Positions 42,890-53,160 of a stretch of DNA of 64,000 bases are shown piece after piece. The position numbers were made by a program, and so were the translations under genes. The notes under the pieces were generated by a model. It did not search any database. It saw only the letters and a list, made by a program, of their open reading frames with translations, and was not told where the DNA came from. Position 1 is the first letter of the stretch; the number at the start of each line of letters is the position of its first letter. The stretch comes from Anastatus disparis (taxonomy: Eukaryota > Arthropoda > Insecta > Hymenoptera > Eupelmidae), in assembly GCA_017163975.1 (NCBI GenBank), contig JAFFSR010000249.1:4091001-4155000 (forward strand), in the 5' to 3' direction.

Positions 42890-45800
42890 ATGAAACAGAC
42901 AAAAGCTGAAAATATAGTGCTTATTAAAGAAGAAAGAAATCGTTTAAGAAAAGTTTTCCTCAAAGAACTGAAAAAAGTGTTAAGTGCAGTAAAAGAAATT
43001 GATGAAAATATAAAATTAGAAAAAGAAAGAGAAATGGCTAAGCAAGTAAAAATTGATGATGTTTATATTCCCATTTTTGATGGATGCAATTATTCAAGCT
43101 GGGAATTCAGATTACTGAATATTTTAGAATATAAAGAATGTAAAGAGCAAGCAATAAGAGTATTAACTGAAGCAGATAGTCAAGATGTTTGGAAGAAAGC
43201 AGATTTAAAAGCTAAAAATATACTGATAAGCTCAATATCAGATAAGCAATTAGAGTACATTAAAGAATGTAAAACAACATATGAAATGATGAGAAAGCTA
43301 GACAGCATGTACTCAACAAAATCTACAGCTCTACAGATAATATGTAGAAGTAAATTAGAAGATGTAAAATTGAAGAATTATGACAAAGTTGAAGATTTTT
43401 TTGTAGATTTTGAACAAGCCTGTAATAAGTTTAAAGAAGCTGGTGGAACTTTAAATGAACCAGAAAAGATAAGATATATAATAAAAGCACTGTCACCCAG
43501 TTACAGTTTTATTGGTGACTTTATAGATGTCATACCAGAAGAGCAAAGGACAGTAGAATATGTAAAGTCCAAAATTCAAGAGAAAAATATGACAAGACCT
43601 GAAAGTGAAAGTAAAAGAAATGTCAGCACTTTCAGCATAAAAACAAAAGGACAATGTTTTAATTGTGGGAAAGAAGGCCACAACAAGAAAGATTGTTGGA
43701 GAGCACCACAATATAACCAAGGCAGAGGAACGCATACCAGTCAAAGTAGAGGAGCCTACTACAACAGAGGTCATGGTCAACGAGGATTTCAACGAGGATT
43801 TCCACGATCAAATTCAAGGGGGTATTCACAACAAGGCCATGGACAGAACAGAACAAGTCAACCAAGAGAAGAATCTTCTAGTCAACGTAACGACAACCGC
43901 AATGCAGAATCATGGGTAACGATGGTAAACCATAATGAGGTAATAGAAACAGAAATTAATGAAAGTAAAAATGAAATAAACTGGCTTTTAGATAGTGGTT
44001 GTACTGACCATATAGTTAATAATGATAATTATTTTGAAAAATTTATTGTATTAAAAGAACCAGTTAATGTAAAATTGCCAGATGGAAAAATATTAAAAGC
44101 TACTAAAATAGGTAACATTATAACGTATTTTAAAACTTATTATTATGAAAAGAAAGTTGATCTTAAAAATGTCTATTATGTAAAAGAATTAAGTAGAAAT
44201 TTGTTAAGTTTTTCTAAAATAACTGTAAATAACACAATTGTATCGAGAAATCAAACAGCAAAGATTTATAATAAAAATAGAGAATTAGTAGCTGTAGCAG
44301 AAAAAATAAATAATTTGTATTTAATGAAAAGTTTTATTGATGAATATAAAGGTAAAAATATTTATGCAAATACGCTAAAATTAACAGATAAAGAAAAATG
44401 GCACAGAGCATTAGGCCATGTAAATTTTCAATATTTAAATAAATTAGTTAATGAAAAATTATTGAATGGTTTACCAGATAAATTAGAAAATAATAATATG
44501 AAATGTGCAAACTGTATTCAAAGTAAAATGGCTAATGTACCGTTTGAAAATAAGAAAACTAAATCTACTGAGACTTTAGAATTAATTCATACAGATTTAA
44601 ATGGTCCACACAGCACAGCTGGTTATGGTGGAGAAAGATATTTTTTAACGTTTATAGACGATTATAGTAAATGTAGTAGAGTTTATTGTATTAAAAGTAA
44701 ATCTGAAACAGCAGGATGTTTTATAGAATACGTAAATTTAGTTGAAAATCAATTTAATAAAAGAGTAAAAAAGTTACAATGTGATAATGGTAAAGAGTAT
44801 TTAAATCAAGAAATTTATAAATTTATTAAATATAAAGGAATTGAATTATTACCTTGTCCACCCTACGTCCATGAATTAAATGGAGTAGCGGAAAGATTTA
44901 ATAGATCAGCTATGGATATAGGCAGATGTTTAGTAAGAGAAGCCAAGATACCTATAAGGTATTGGCCACAAGTAATGAAAACAGTTTCTTATTTAAAAAA
45001 CCGTACAATAGCCAACACACATGAAAATAAAACTCCATACGAAATACTTTTAAAATCAAAACCTGATGTAAAACATTTGAAAATATATGGAAGCAAAGTT
45101 TTTGTAAGGGTACCAGAAGTATTAAGAAAAAGTAAATGGGACGATAAAGCTAAATTAGGTATACTTGTAGGTTATACACATAATGGTTATAGAGTTTTAA
45201 TTGATAATAAAGTCATAAATGCCAGACATGTTAAAGTAGTTGAAGCAGATACAGAATTAATTTGTACTGAACAAAATGATGAAAATTACATTGAATTAAA
45301 TTTAGAAAATAATAATAGTCAAAGTAAAATTGATTCTGAAAATGAAAATGATAATGAAATAAATGATAATGAAAATTATGATAGTGAAAACTCAAATTCT
45401 AATAATAAAATAAATAATGATTCTGGCAAAATAAATAAAAGATTTAAAAAACGAAAAGATAATTTAGAAGTTGAAAGAACCTCAACGAGAAAGAAAAGTC
45501 CTATAGAAAGATATGGTAACCCAATAACACATTATATATATGTAAATTATGTAAACGCTAATGTACCGAATACATTCGAGGAGGCGATAAACTCCACAGA
45601 AAGTAAAGAATGGCAAAAAGCTATGGATTCTGAAATGAATAGTTTAAATAAAAATAAAACATGGATTATTGTAGATAAACCTAAAGATAAGAAAATAATT
45701 GATGTTAAATGGATATTTAAAAGAAAAGGAGATAATTCTTATAAAGCTAGATTAGTAGTAAAAGGCTTTCAGCAAAAAGAATATTTAGAAAATGTATACT

Positions 45801-46690
45801 CTCCAGTAGGAAAAATGCAAACTTTAAAAATTTTGTTAAGCTATTGTTGTGTAAATAATTTAGATATAGAACAAATGGACGTTGAGACAGCATTTCTCAA
45901 TGGTATAGTAAAATCAGAAGTTTATATTTATGAACCAAAAGGTTATGAAACTGGAGAAAATAAAGTATGTAAACTCCAAAAGGCACTCTATGGTCTTAGA
46001 GAAAGTCCACGAGCATGGTATGAAACATTTAATAACTATGTTGAAAAATTAAATTTTGTTAGAAGCAATCATGACTATTGTTTATATGTAAATAACACAA
46101 GCAATGATCCTATATATATGTTGGTATTTGTAGATGATATTTTAATTTGCTGCAAAGATAAAAATAAGATCAAGGATATAAAAACAAAATTAATGCAAAG
46201 ATTTGCAATGAAAGATTTAGGTAAAATAACAGGATATATTGGAATTGATATTAATCATGATAAAGAAAAAGGTGTAATGACTTTAAGTCAACAAAAATAT
46301 ATTGAATCATTGGCTGTGAAATATCATTTAGAAAATGCAAAGCTCTATGAAACTCCGATAGAGACAAGTTTAAAACTTGAACAAGCAACTGAAACAGATG
46401 AAAGAATTAGTTATAGAAATTTAATAGGCGAACTTTTATACATTAGTACAGGGACAAGACCTGATATATCATATAGTGTTAATTATTTAAGTAGATATCA
46501 AAGTTGCTACAACGAAACACATTTTAAGTATGCTTTAAGAATACTGAAATATTTATATAAAACGAAAGATTTAAAACTAACGTATTACAATAATGTAAAG
46601 AAAGAAAAATTAGATTGTATGGTCGATTCAGATTACGCAGGTGATCATATTGATAGAAAATCCACAACAGGATTCGATAGAACAAAATAA
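42890..46690 (+). CDS. Copia Gag-Pol polyprotein, 1266 codons, RNase H end replaced
   Basis: Single open frame. Gag (to ~residue 250) has IPIFDGCNYSSWEFRLLNIL and YSTKSTALQ, then a zinc knuckle CFNCGKEGHNKKDC at ~256. Protease has LLDSGCTDHIV at ~366. Integrase has the zinc module WHRALGH...CANC (~503-545), then HTDLNGPH (~566), CDNGKEY (~629) and NGVAERFNRS (~665), the three catalytic acids. RT has WIFKRKGDNSYKARLVVKGF, MDVETAFLNG, CKLQKALYGLRESPRAWYE and VFVDDILI (~1079). RNase H starts at RPDISYSVNYLSRYQ and CMVDSDYAGDHIDRKSTTGF. After STTGF the frame ends in four codons (DRTK) read from duplicated flanking DNA, so the expected SSTEAEY segment is missing. Copia-type proteins normally continue ~150 residues. 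Apart from this it looks recently active. Confidence 0.95.
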   Translation: MKQTKAENIVLIKEERNRLRKVFLKELKKVLSAVKEIDENIKLEKEREMAKQVKIDDVYIPIFDGCNYSSWEFRLLNILEYKECKEQAIRVLTEADSQDVWKKADLKAKNILISSISDKQLEYIKECKTTYEMMRKLDSMYSTKSTALQIICRSKLEDVKLKNYDKVEDFFVDFEQACNKFKEAGGTLNEPEKIRYIIKALSPSYSFIGDFIDVIPEEQRTVEYVKSKIQEKNMTRPESESKRNVSTFSIKTKGQCFNCGKEGHNKKDCWRAPQYNQGRGTHTSQSRGAYYNRGHGQRGFQRGFPRSNSRGYSQQGHGQNRTSQPREESSSQRNDNRNAESWVTMVNHNEVIETEINESKNEINWLLDSGCTDHIVNNDNYFEKFIVLKEPVNVKLPDGKILKATKIGNIITYFKTYYYEKKVDLKNVYYVKELSRNLLSFSKITVNNTIVSRNQTAKIYNKNRELVAVAEKINNLYLMKSFIDEYKGKNIYANTLKLTDKEKWHRALGHVNFQYLNKLVNEKLLNGLPDKLENNNMKCANCIQSKMANVPFENKKTKSTETLELIHTDLNGPHSTAGYGGERYFLTFIDDYSKCSRVYCIKSKSETAGCFIEYVNLVENQFNKRVKKLQCDNGKEYLNQEIYKFIKYKGIELLPCPPYVHELNGVAERFNRSAMDIGRCLVREAKIPIRYWPQVMKTVSYLKNRTIANTHENKTPYEILLKSKPDVKHLKIYGSKVFVRVPEVLRKSKWDDKAKLGILVGYTHNGYRVLIDNKVINARHVKVVEADTELICTEQNDENYIELNLENNNSQSKIDSENENDNEINDNENYDSENSNSNNKINNDSGKINKRFKKRKDNLEVERTSTRKKSPIERYGNPITHYIYVNYVNANVPNTFEEAINSTESKEWQKAMDSEMNSLNKNKTWIIVDKPKDKKIIDVKWIFKRKGDNSYKARLVVKGFQQKEYLENVYSPVGKMQTLKILLSYCCVNNLDIEQMDVETAFLNGIVKSEVYIYEPKGYETGENKVCKLQKALYGLRESPRAWYETFNNYVEKLNFVRSNHDYCLYVNNTSNDPIYMLVFVDDILICCKDKNKIKDIKTKLMQRFAMKDLGKITGYIGIDINHDKEKGVMTLSQQKYIESLAVKYHLENAKLYETPIETSLKLEQATETDERISYRNLIGELLYISTGTRPDISYSVNYLSRYQSCYNETHFKYALRILKYLYKTKDLKLTYYNNVKKEKLDCMVDSDYAGDHIDRKSTTGFDRTK

Positions 46691-47481
46691 ATCAAATATT
46701 TGAATCAATTAAAAATTTATTTAATTTAATGCATCCAATTAATTATAATATAGTAATGAAATTATTTGAGTAAAAGACAATGAGATATTTCATAGAATCA
46801 ATCATATATTTTATAAAGAGAAAAAACGCATTCATCAAAGCAACTAAATATTGAATTAAAATGATTAGGTATTTCATTGGCCAGTGAAATAATTTAATAT
46901 AAGTCATATAATATTTATTTAAAACAATGAAATATCTTTTTGTTATTATTCAAAATTTATTGAAAGAATAAAACAATAATTTTGACATTATTAAATATTT
47001 CATTAATATAATTAAATATATTATTGAACAGTAAAGTAATTTAATAAAGGTGATATAATAATTAATTAAATCAATGTAATATATTCTTCTTTTAATCAAA
47101 ATTTGATAAAAATAATAGAATAAATACGTTAGAATTAGTAAACATTTTATTAAGATAATTAAATATATTATTAAACATCAAAGTAATTTAGTAGAAGTAT
47201 TATAATATTTAATTGAAATAGTGAAATATATTCTTATGTCAATCAAAACTTGATAGAATTAATAAAATAAATATATTCGGTTTAATAAAAAGTTCATTGA
47301 GATAATCAAATATATTATTGAACATTAAAGTAATTTTATGGAAGTGTTAATATAATATTTAATTGAATCAATGAAATATATTCTTGTTTCAAAAATAACT
47401 TGATAGAAATAATAGAATAAATATATTTGGTTTAATAAATATTTCATTAAGATAATCAAATATATTATTAAACATTAAAGT
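46677..47481 (+). repeat. Exact copy of the 805 bp upstream of the 5' LTR
   Basis: 46677-47481 matches 41116-41920 without a difference that I could find by reading. It is satellite DNA, not Copia sequence. Together with the following LTR it makes a 1,145-bp direct repeat (41116-42260 and 46677-47821). Confidence 0.93.
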
Positions 47482-47821
47482 TGTTGTAATATGTAAATGT
47501 TGCGTCATATATCTGTAAGCGTATCACCTTCTGTCGGTAAATGCGTACTCGACCATACATATGAATCAGCAAATCAGCTGAGAAAGAGAGGCTCTAGTCG
47601 AGCTCAAGCAGTCTGTAAAACAGAGTCTAGCGAGCGCCATGTAACGATAAAGACAAGCTCTTTACAATAGCACATGTAAAGTAAAGCTCAGCCATTTGTA
47701 ACGTATTAGATTAATAATTACTGTACTTAAAGATAATTAGAATATATATCAACCAGTTTAATATTATAAAAAAAAGTGTTTTCCTTTCCGATCCCGGAAC
47801 ACAAAACCTCTATTCCCAACA
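47482..47821 (+). repeat. Copia 3' LTR, 340 bp
   Basis: It begins TGTTGTAATATG and ends CCCAACA, followed by AAAGT and then by satellite sequence (AATTCAATAGAAGTG). It is preceded by duplicated flank rather than by a polypurine tract, so it may be a solo-type LTR joined to a truncated element. Confidence 0.9.
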
Positions 47822-48660
47822 AAAGTAATTCAATAGAAGTGTTAATACAATATTTAATTAAATCAGTGACATATATTCTTGATTCAATAACAATTTGATA
47901 GAAATAATAAAATAAATATATTTGGTTTAATAAATATTTCTTTAAAAAAAATTTAATATCTGATTTTACGTTGCACCTTTCTTGACTTTAAAAAAATAAT
48001 TTTTTGGTTTTCTTTTTGTGAATTCATTGAAATCGGATTTGTTGATTTTAAGGAACCTATTTCTTTAAATTAATTGTAATTTTTATTGAAATGCTGATCA
48101 AATTTTATGTGTTACATACAACAAAATATTTTTTTTTATACAATCACATATATTATTAATTAAATGACAATGTTATTAATTTAGTGAAGCATTTATTTAC
48201 AATATAAGCTTCTTTAACTTAATCGGATGACCGTTAATTCAAGCAAATATTATATTGATGATTGACCAATATTTTTTTATTGTTATTAAAGATTTTGTAA
48301 ATTTAACAAACGATTTACTAAAATAAATATTTAATTATTGTAACAAAATATATAGATAATTTACAAACATATTCTATTGTTACAAATAAATATTTTATAA
48401 AATTTTATCAGCTGCCTTAATGAAATTGATTTGATTAAATCAATCAAATAATTTAACCGAAACAATAAATTTTTCTTTATTTTAAAAAGATATTTATTTT
48501 TTTCAACTTAGGTATCAATTTTTTTTTATCCCAACTAAATATTTCAGTGATTTAATAACCTTGCATATTACTTCAATCAAAATTAATTTTTATCAACAAA
48601 ATATTTAATAATTAAATTTATTTCATTGACTCAACTAAATTTTTTTCTCAGTGTAGCATA
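47822..48660. repeat. Continuation of the AT-rich satellite
   Basis: AATTCAATAGAAGTGTTAAT...GATAGAAATAAT...TTTGGTTTAATAAATATTTC (in pieces) continues the unit interrupted by the Copia LTR. It decays to unclassified AT-rich DNA by about 48000. CTCAGTGTAGC at 48652 resembles a TIR end of the CACTGAG type. Confidence 0.6.
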
Positions 48661-49390
48661 AATTACTAAGGCATTAAGCTAACAGATTTCATGTATCTAT
48701 AATATAATTAGATTTTACCATGATTTTGCTAATGTTTCTAAATATTTTGGTATTCATATATTAAAATTCGTTCACAATTTAAATGACATTTCATTTATGT
48801 TTAAATTCTTGTATATTAGTAACAGCCTTTTAAATTTAAACAATTTATTTTAGTATAGAGCGATTAATAGTCAAATAAAAAATCAAAGTTATTTTTTAGA
48901 GTATGCTAGTAGGAAGAATTTAGTTCATTTTAGTTCCATGTTTGGACTACGCCAGGGTTGGAATACTTTGAATACGAATCCCAATAATTATAATAATTAT
49001 TTTTATTTTAAATTTCAAGTAATAAAGCGCATGTTAAAATTTAATTAGATCTTGTGTTAACGCTACTTACTATTGCTCTTTATATTTCGATGTTAAGGGA
49101 TTTTGGTTTCATGAATTAATAAAAAAAAATAATTACTTGTTAAGTCAAAGTTTGACATATATTTTATGATTTAGCATCTTGGAAATATTTTCTTGGTTTT
49201 AGATAGCTCTATGTAATATTTAAGGGAACAAAACACTTTCAACCTGTAAATAAAAAAGTTATGCATTAATTACAAATATCTCAATTTCCTAAAAATGAAA
49301 ATAGCGTCTAAATGTAGACGAAAAAACGTTTATTTTGAACTATTGGAACATGGAATTTTTTGTGGAGGAGGAATAAATACGAAGAAGAAA
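48661..49390. other. AT-rich interval, nothing supported
   Basis: No coding, RNA or repeat feature was found. The 113-codon ORF at 49295 overlaps the tRNA-like sequence and is not considered real. Confidence 0.35.
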
Positions 49391-49395
49391 AAGTG

Positions 49396-49470
49396 GTGCA
49401 GCTCGGAAAGTCGAACCCTGGAGCTCGAGATTCCTAGGCAAGCGCTCTTACCATTTAGCTATACCGTACA
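49396..49470 (-). ncRNA. tRNA-like SINE head, minus strand
   Basis: On the minus strand TATAGCTAAATGGTAAGAGC (A-box/D-arm) and CAGGGTTCGACTTTCC (B-box) are at tRNA spacing, followed by GCACCA and a T-rich run. The acceptor does not pair. I infer a tRNA-derived SINE or pseudo-tRNA. Confidence 0.55.
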
Positions 49471-49679
49471 CACGTTTTCGAAGTTCTTATTGCTGTTATA
49501 TATTGACATGATATACCTACGATTTCACTATTCCTGCTTGAAACGCCGAGTAGCAGTGGAACGAACTCGACTTTACTTGATGTGGATGATCGTTAAAATT
49601 AACGTACCAACTATCCACGACTGCTACTTTTTCTGATCAGCTTTTCTTAATACAATAACTTCAATGCTAGTGCTCCTTC

Positions 49680-49860
49680 GGCTATTACTGCTTTGCTTGC
49701 TCTGGTAATCCTTAATACTAGTCTTATTGCTAATGGAGAACGTTCTGTTAATCCTAAATACTAATCTTATTACTAATGAATAAGAACTATTTACAAGGAT
49801 TATTTTTGTGGGTTTTTTCGTTTGGCGCCATTAGAAACATGACCCGACATTAGCACATCA
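49680..49860 (-). mobile_element. LTR-element leader remnant with PBS-like TGGCGCC
   Basis: On the minus strand TTTCTAATGGCGCCAAACGA and AAAAACCCAC are followed by repeated ATTAGTA(A/T)TAAG and CAGAGCAAGCAAAGCAG. This is similar in order and wording to the plus-strand leader at 16751-16900. No attached coding region was recognised. Confidence 0.4.
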
Positions 49861-49974
49861 TTGAAAGATCGTAGTTTGCAAGGTTAAGGAATGAAAACAA
49901 TGAAATAAAAATTATTAGCAAATAGATTAGCAAATAATTTAAATATGAATATTTTAGAAATATAGTCAGTCCTA

Positions 49975-52445
49975 TCAATTATTAAGTATTAATTTGGACA
50001 ATCTTTTATACACATCCTTTTGCTAAATGTTTTTTATTTCTGTCATGTGTCTTAGTTTGTTATTACCACCTGTCTTTACACTTTATTTAGCTGCTTTGTT
50101 ATCACACCAACTTCCCATTAATGACAACTCTCGTTGCAGCCAGTCTTTTTATAGAAAGCACAATGATATTAATTTTTGAGCACACTAACTCATAGCGGCA
50201 TATTCTGCCTGACAGGTCGATAATGTCACATTCCTCTGGCTATAACTTTTCCAGGCCATGGTGTTGTCAAATAGTTTGATCACATAGTCACTAAAAAGTA
50301 AGAGAACCCTTAGAGTCTCCGAAGCTTGCGTCTGAATATCCTAGTAAGCTTTCATCTTATTCCTTATACTTAAATTCGAAGTATTTGATTCTTTTTAAAT
50401 ATTTGAAAATTCGTTCAACCATTTACCGGTAGCTTCCTGTCAAATTTATTTGATGTCTGCTCAAGATATTTGCTACATAAATACGTACATACATCAGTGT
50501 ATGTATTACTTCTCTATAAGGTTGATTGCATTGCTTTTCTGTAAATAGTCTCTTGTTTATCTCTTCAGTCTGTTTTCGCTGTCTTTTCTCTCAATTAGCC
50601 TCCTGGTTTTTCGCCATAGATGTTTGTTGAAGGTGTGCTTAATCATAACCAAATTTTGTCAGCATTCTGTTAATACATTCTCTTTGCTTTATACTCAATA
50701 GTTCTTTTTATCTGTCTCTTTTAATTTCTAAACCTACGAAGCTATTTAGTTCTTCAGTATCTGTCATTAAGAATTCTTATTTTAGATTGGATTTCATTTT
50801 TTTCTAAGATTCATACGTTGTCACGAACTAATAAGATGTCATTTATATAAAAAATCAGATTCAGAAAACCGTTTTGGTTATGATTAATAAATAAGCATAT
50901 CTCATTGTTGAAGGGTTGCAGCCCATATTTTGTGCTGTCACTTAAAACCTTTCATTATAACACTTTGAGCTTACCATTAGGTCATACAGAGCTTTTTCTA
51001 GTTTGCGAATTTTGATTTCCTCAATTTCTTCTGAAACATTTATTCTTTCAGCTAGTTTCATGTATACCCTAATTAGAAAAACTGTCTTAAAAGGTGTCCT
51101 CATACCGGCACAGAGATCTACCATATCTACATTTGAATTATGCATTTTAATAAAAATTTAACTATTTTTGACTGAAATTCAAAGAAGAGGCACGTTCTTA
51201 ACATTCTACAGAATTTATTGCAACGTCAAAAGACAAAATAAAAGTGAAAATGAAGACAAAAACTGTATAATACGATTATTCATAACTACATTGAAAAGTT
51301 AATCGTATTAAGCAGTTTTCGTCTTCATTTTTACCTTTATATTGTCTTTTAACGTTGCAATAAATTCTTTGGCATGTTAAGAATGTGCCTCTCCCACGAA
51401 TTTCAGTCATGAATAGTTAAATTTTTATTAAAACTCATAATTTAAATGTAGATAAGGTAGAACTCTATGTCGGTATGAGGATTCCCCTTAACGTCCATTT
51501 GATATTTGTGTCTTTAATTCTACGAATTAATAATCTAGTATTGTACCTTTCTTAGTTGTTAGCTTCTGTCTTTCTATTAAGTACCTATTTAGAGTCAATT
51601 TTGTTAGTTTTTTTTATATTTTTGCTGACATTAGATCTATTCACCAGTCTCTAGACATTATTCTTATTCATAGATTCTAACTCTCTATTAATAGTTTTAG
51701 TCTATTTCTGTTTTTCTTTAGATCTCATGACTTCCATACATATGCTTCGGTCGCCATTTATTTCTGTCAATAATGTGTGAATTTCTTTATCCGTTTCTAT
51801 AGGTTTTTTTCTTGGTCGTCCCACTAGTCGTTTTATTTTCGCTTCCACCGTTCTTCGCATTTCTGAGTTAATTTCTTTATCTTCTTTATCAAAATTACAA
51901 ACTATGTATCTGTCTTCATTCCTTCATTTAGAGTTTTCTAATTTTTAACATCTGTACATTTATATCTGTCTTTATAGACAAATCTTTCTTTAAATCTTAC
52001 ACTTTTACTTTTATAGAGTCTTTGTTTTTTCGGATTGAGCACTACGTATCCAGTTTCGTCTCGATCGTTCCAAGGTTTTCTCATATAGCCTCCTGTATAC
52101 TCAGTGTCTTAGTCTATCCTTGAATAAACAACTTTTGTGTCTCTGCCTAAAAGATTTCTGGCATTTTTAACAAATGATTCTGAAAATTTACCAGATTCAT
52201 CTTTGGTTTTCATGAGTTAAGCCATGACCTGTTTAGGATAGTCGTCGGTGAATACTGAGATGCATTTGAATTCTTTTAAACAAATCATCTCCTAGCAGCT
52301 TGCAGCAACAATGTGGTGCCTTTTTTTCTAGACTATCACTAAAGGATACATATGAGTTTGCTTTATGAAAATACCTAACATAGTAGTTGGATCTGATTCC
52401 AATATAGTTATTAATGTTATGAGTAAATAATGTCTTTAAGCGCAT
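49975..52445 (-). pseudogene. Second Copia element, degraded (integrase to RNase H)
   Basis: From right to left: CCCKLLGDDLFKRIQM-type integrase-proximal sequence (52445-52233); integrase FTDDYPKQVMA, KDESGKFSESFVKNARNLLG and DTEYTGGYM (about 52270-52080); linker TGYVVLNPKKQRLYKSKSVR; RT INVSEEIEEIKIRKLEKALY (51145-50942) and LNSFVGLEIKRDR (about 50730); RNase H MAWKSYSQRNVTLSTCQAEY, SLMGSWCDNKAAK and NKLRHMTEIKNI (about 50260-49990). It has numerous stops and is interrupted by a palindrome at 51095-51487. Its sequence is clearly different from the 42-kb Copia, so it is another family. LTRs were not found. Confidence 0.82.
51095..51487. mobile_element. Palindromic insert within the second Copia
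   Basis: The left arm 51095-51262 (TCCTCATACCG, ATCTACATTTGAATTAT, AATTTATTGCAACGT) is matched in reverse by 51315-51487 (ACGTTGCAATAAATT, ATAATTTAAATGTAGAT, CGGTATGAGGA), about 88% by eye, with a ~50-bp loop. It falls where the RT sequence is interrupted. Confidence 0.72.
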
Positions 52446-52469
52446 CCTGCGCTCATTATCTCAACTCGC

Positions 52470-52855
52470 CCATGGTTGCCAGCAAGCAACTCTCCGTCCG
52501 AGATAGATTCGGCTCAGGCTTCATCTAAAAATAACAATACTCGCTCAATCATAGTTCAATTTTCATCAGACGCTGTTCGAGATAGAATCATTAAAGCATC
52601 GCCAAAGCTGCGCGATTTATCATGTACTCAGTTGTTTGGTATTGGCGGTATCTCTAAAATCTTTTTAAAGCCTATTTAGCCTAAGGAGATTTTCAACCTC
52701 TACATGAAAGCTTCCACAGTAGCAAGAAATCTAATTTATCTGCTTCTGATTGCCCGCAATCTTGTTGTTTCTATAAGACTTGCATGCAATGCCGTTCTCA
52801 TTCCTATTTACGTAGAAGCTGATCTCTATAAGCTAAAGGCCAACAAAAACAAATA
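52470..52855 (+). pseudogene. LINE ORF1 C-terminal fragment
   Basis: TRSIIVQFSSDAVRDRIIKA, GIGGISKIFLKPI, then after one stop KEIFNLYMKASTVARNL and LIPIYVEADLYKLKA. This is the RNA-recognition/CTD-like part of ORF1 seen in CR1/Jockey-type LINEs (pattern: ...FLxP...LYxxxK...VRNL...LIPIxSEADL). It has no endonuclease or RT nearby and has lost its start. Confidence 0.6.
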
Positions 52856-52929
52856 AGATCTTCAAAGCTTGCAAGCAAATCTTAATTACAATTTAAACTG
52901 ACAAGGAGAAAAGCCCACCACCAGAAAAC

Positions 52930-53160
52930 GGATTTACCTCAATACGATTTTTTTATAAGAATAAAATAAACCCGTGTTTTTTCTTTTCGTTGAATAGGCC
53001 TTCTAGGATATAGACAATTTTTCAAAAATATGGTAAATAAGAGCCTTTATAATAACTTGAATGACCAAAGAACTAAGACTTTTACAAAAAAAATGCAAAA
53101 AGGATAGAATGAACCATGAATTAAAAGCTTCAATTTGAGCTTTGTTGCATTCAAAAGTAA
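52930..53160 (+). repeat. Single-arm copy of the 28.97-kb foldback repeat
   Basis: CGTGTTTTTTCTTTTCGTTG, AATAGGCC and GGATATAGACAATTTTTC follow the order of 29050-29095. TAACTTGAATG and AGAACTAAGA, then GAGCTTTGTTGCATT, follow 29130-29225. Only one arm is present. It directly precedes the transposase-like pseudogene. Confidence 0.7.

Noticed and set aside
43493..43919. Other-frame and antisense ORFs within the Copia polyprotein
   Set aside because: They are shadows of the long plus-strand frame 42890-46690.
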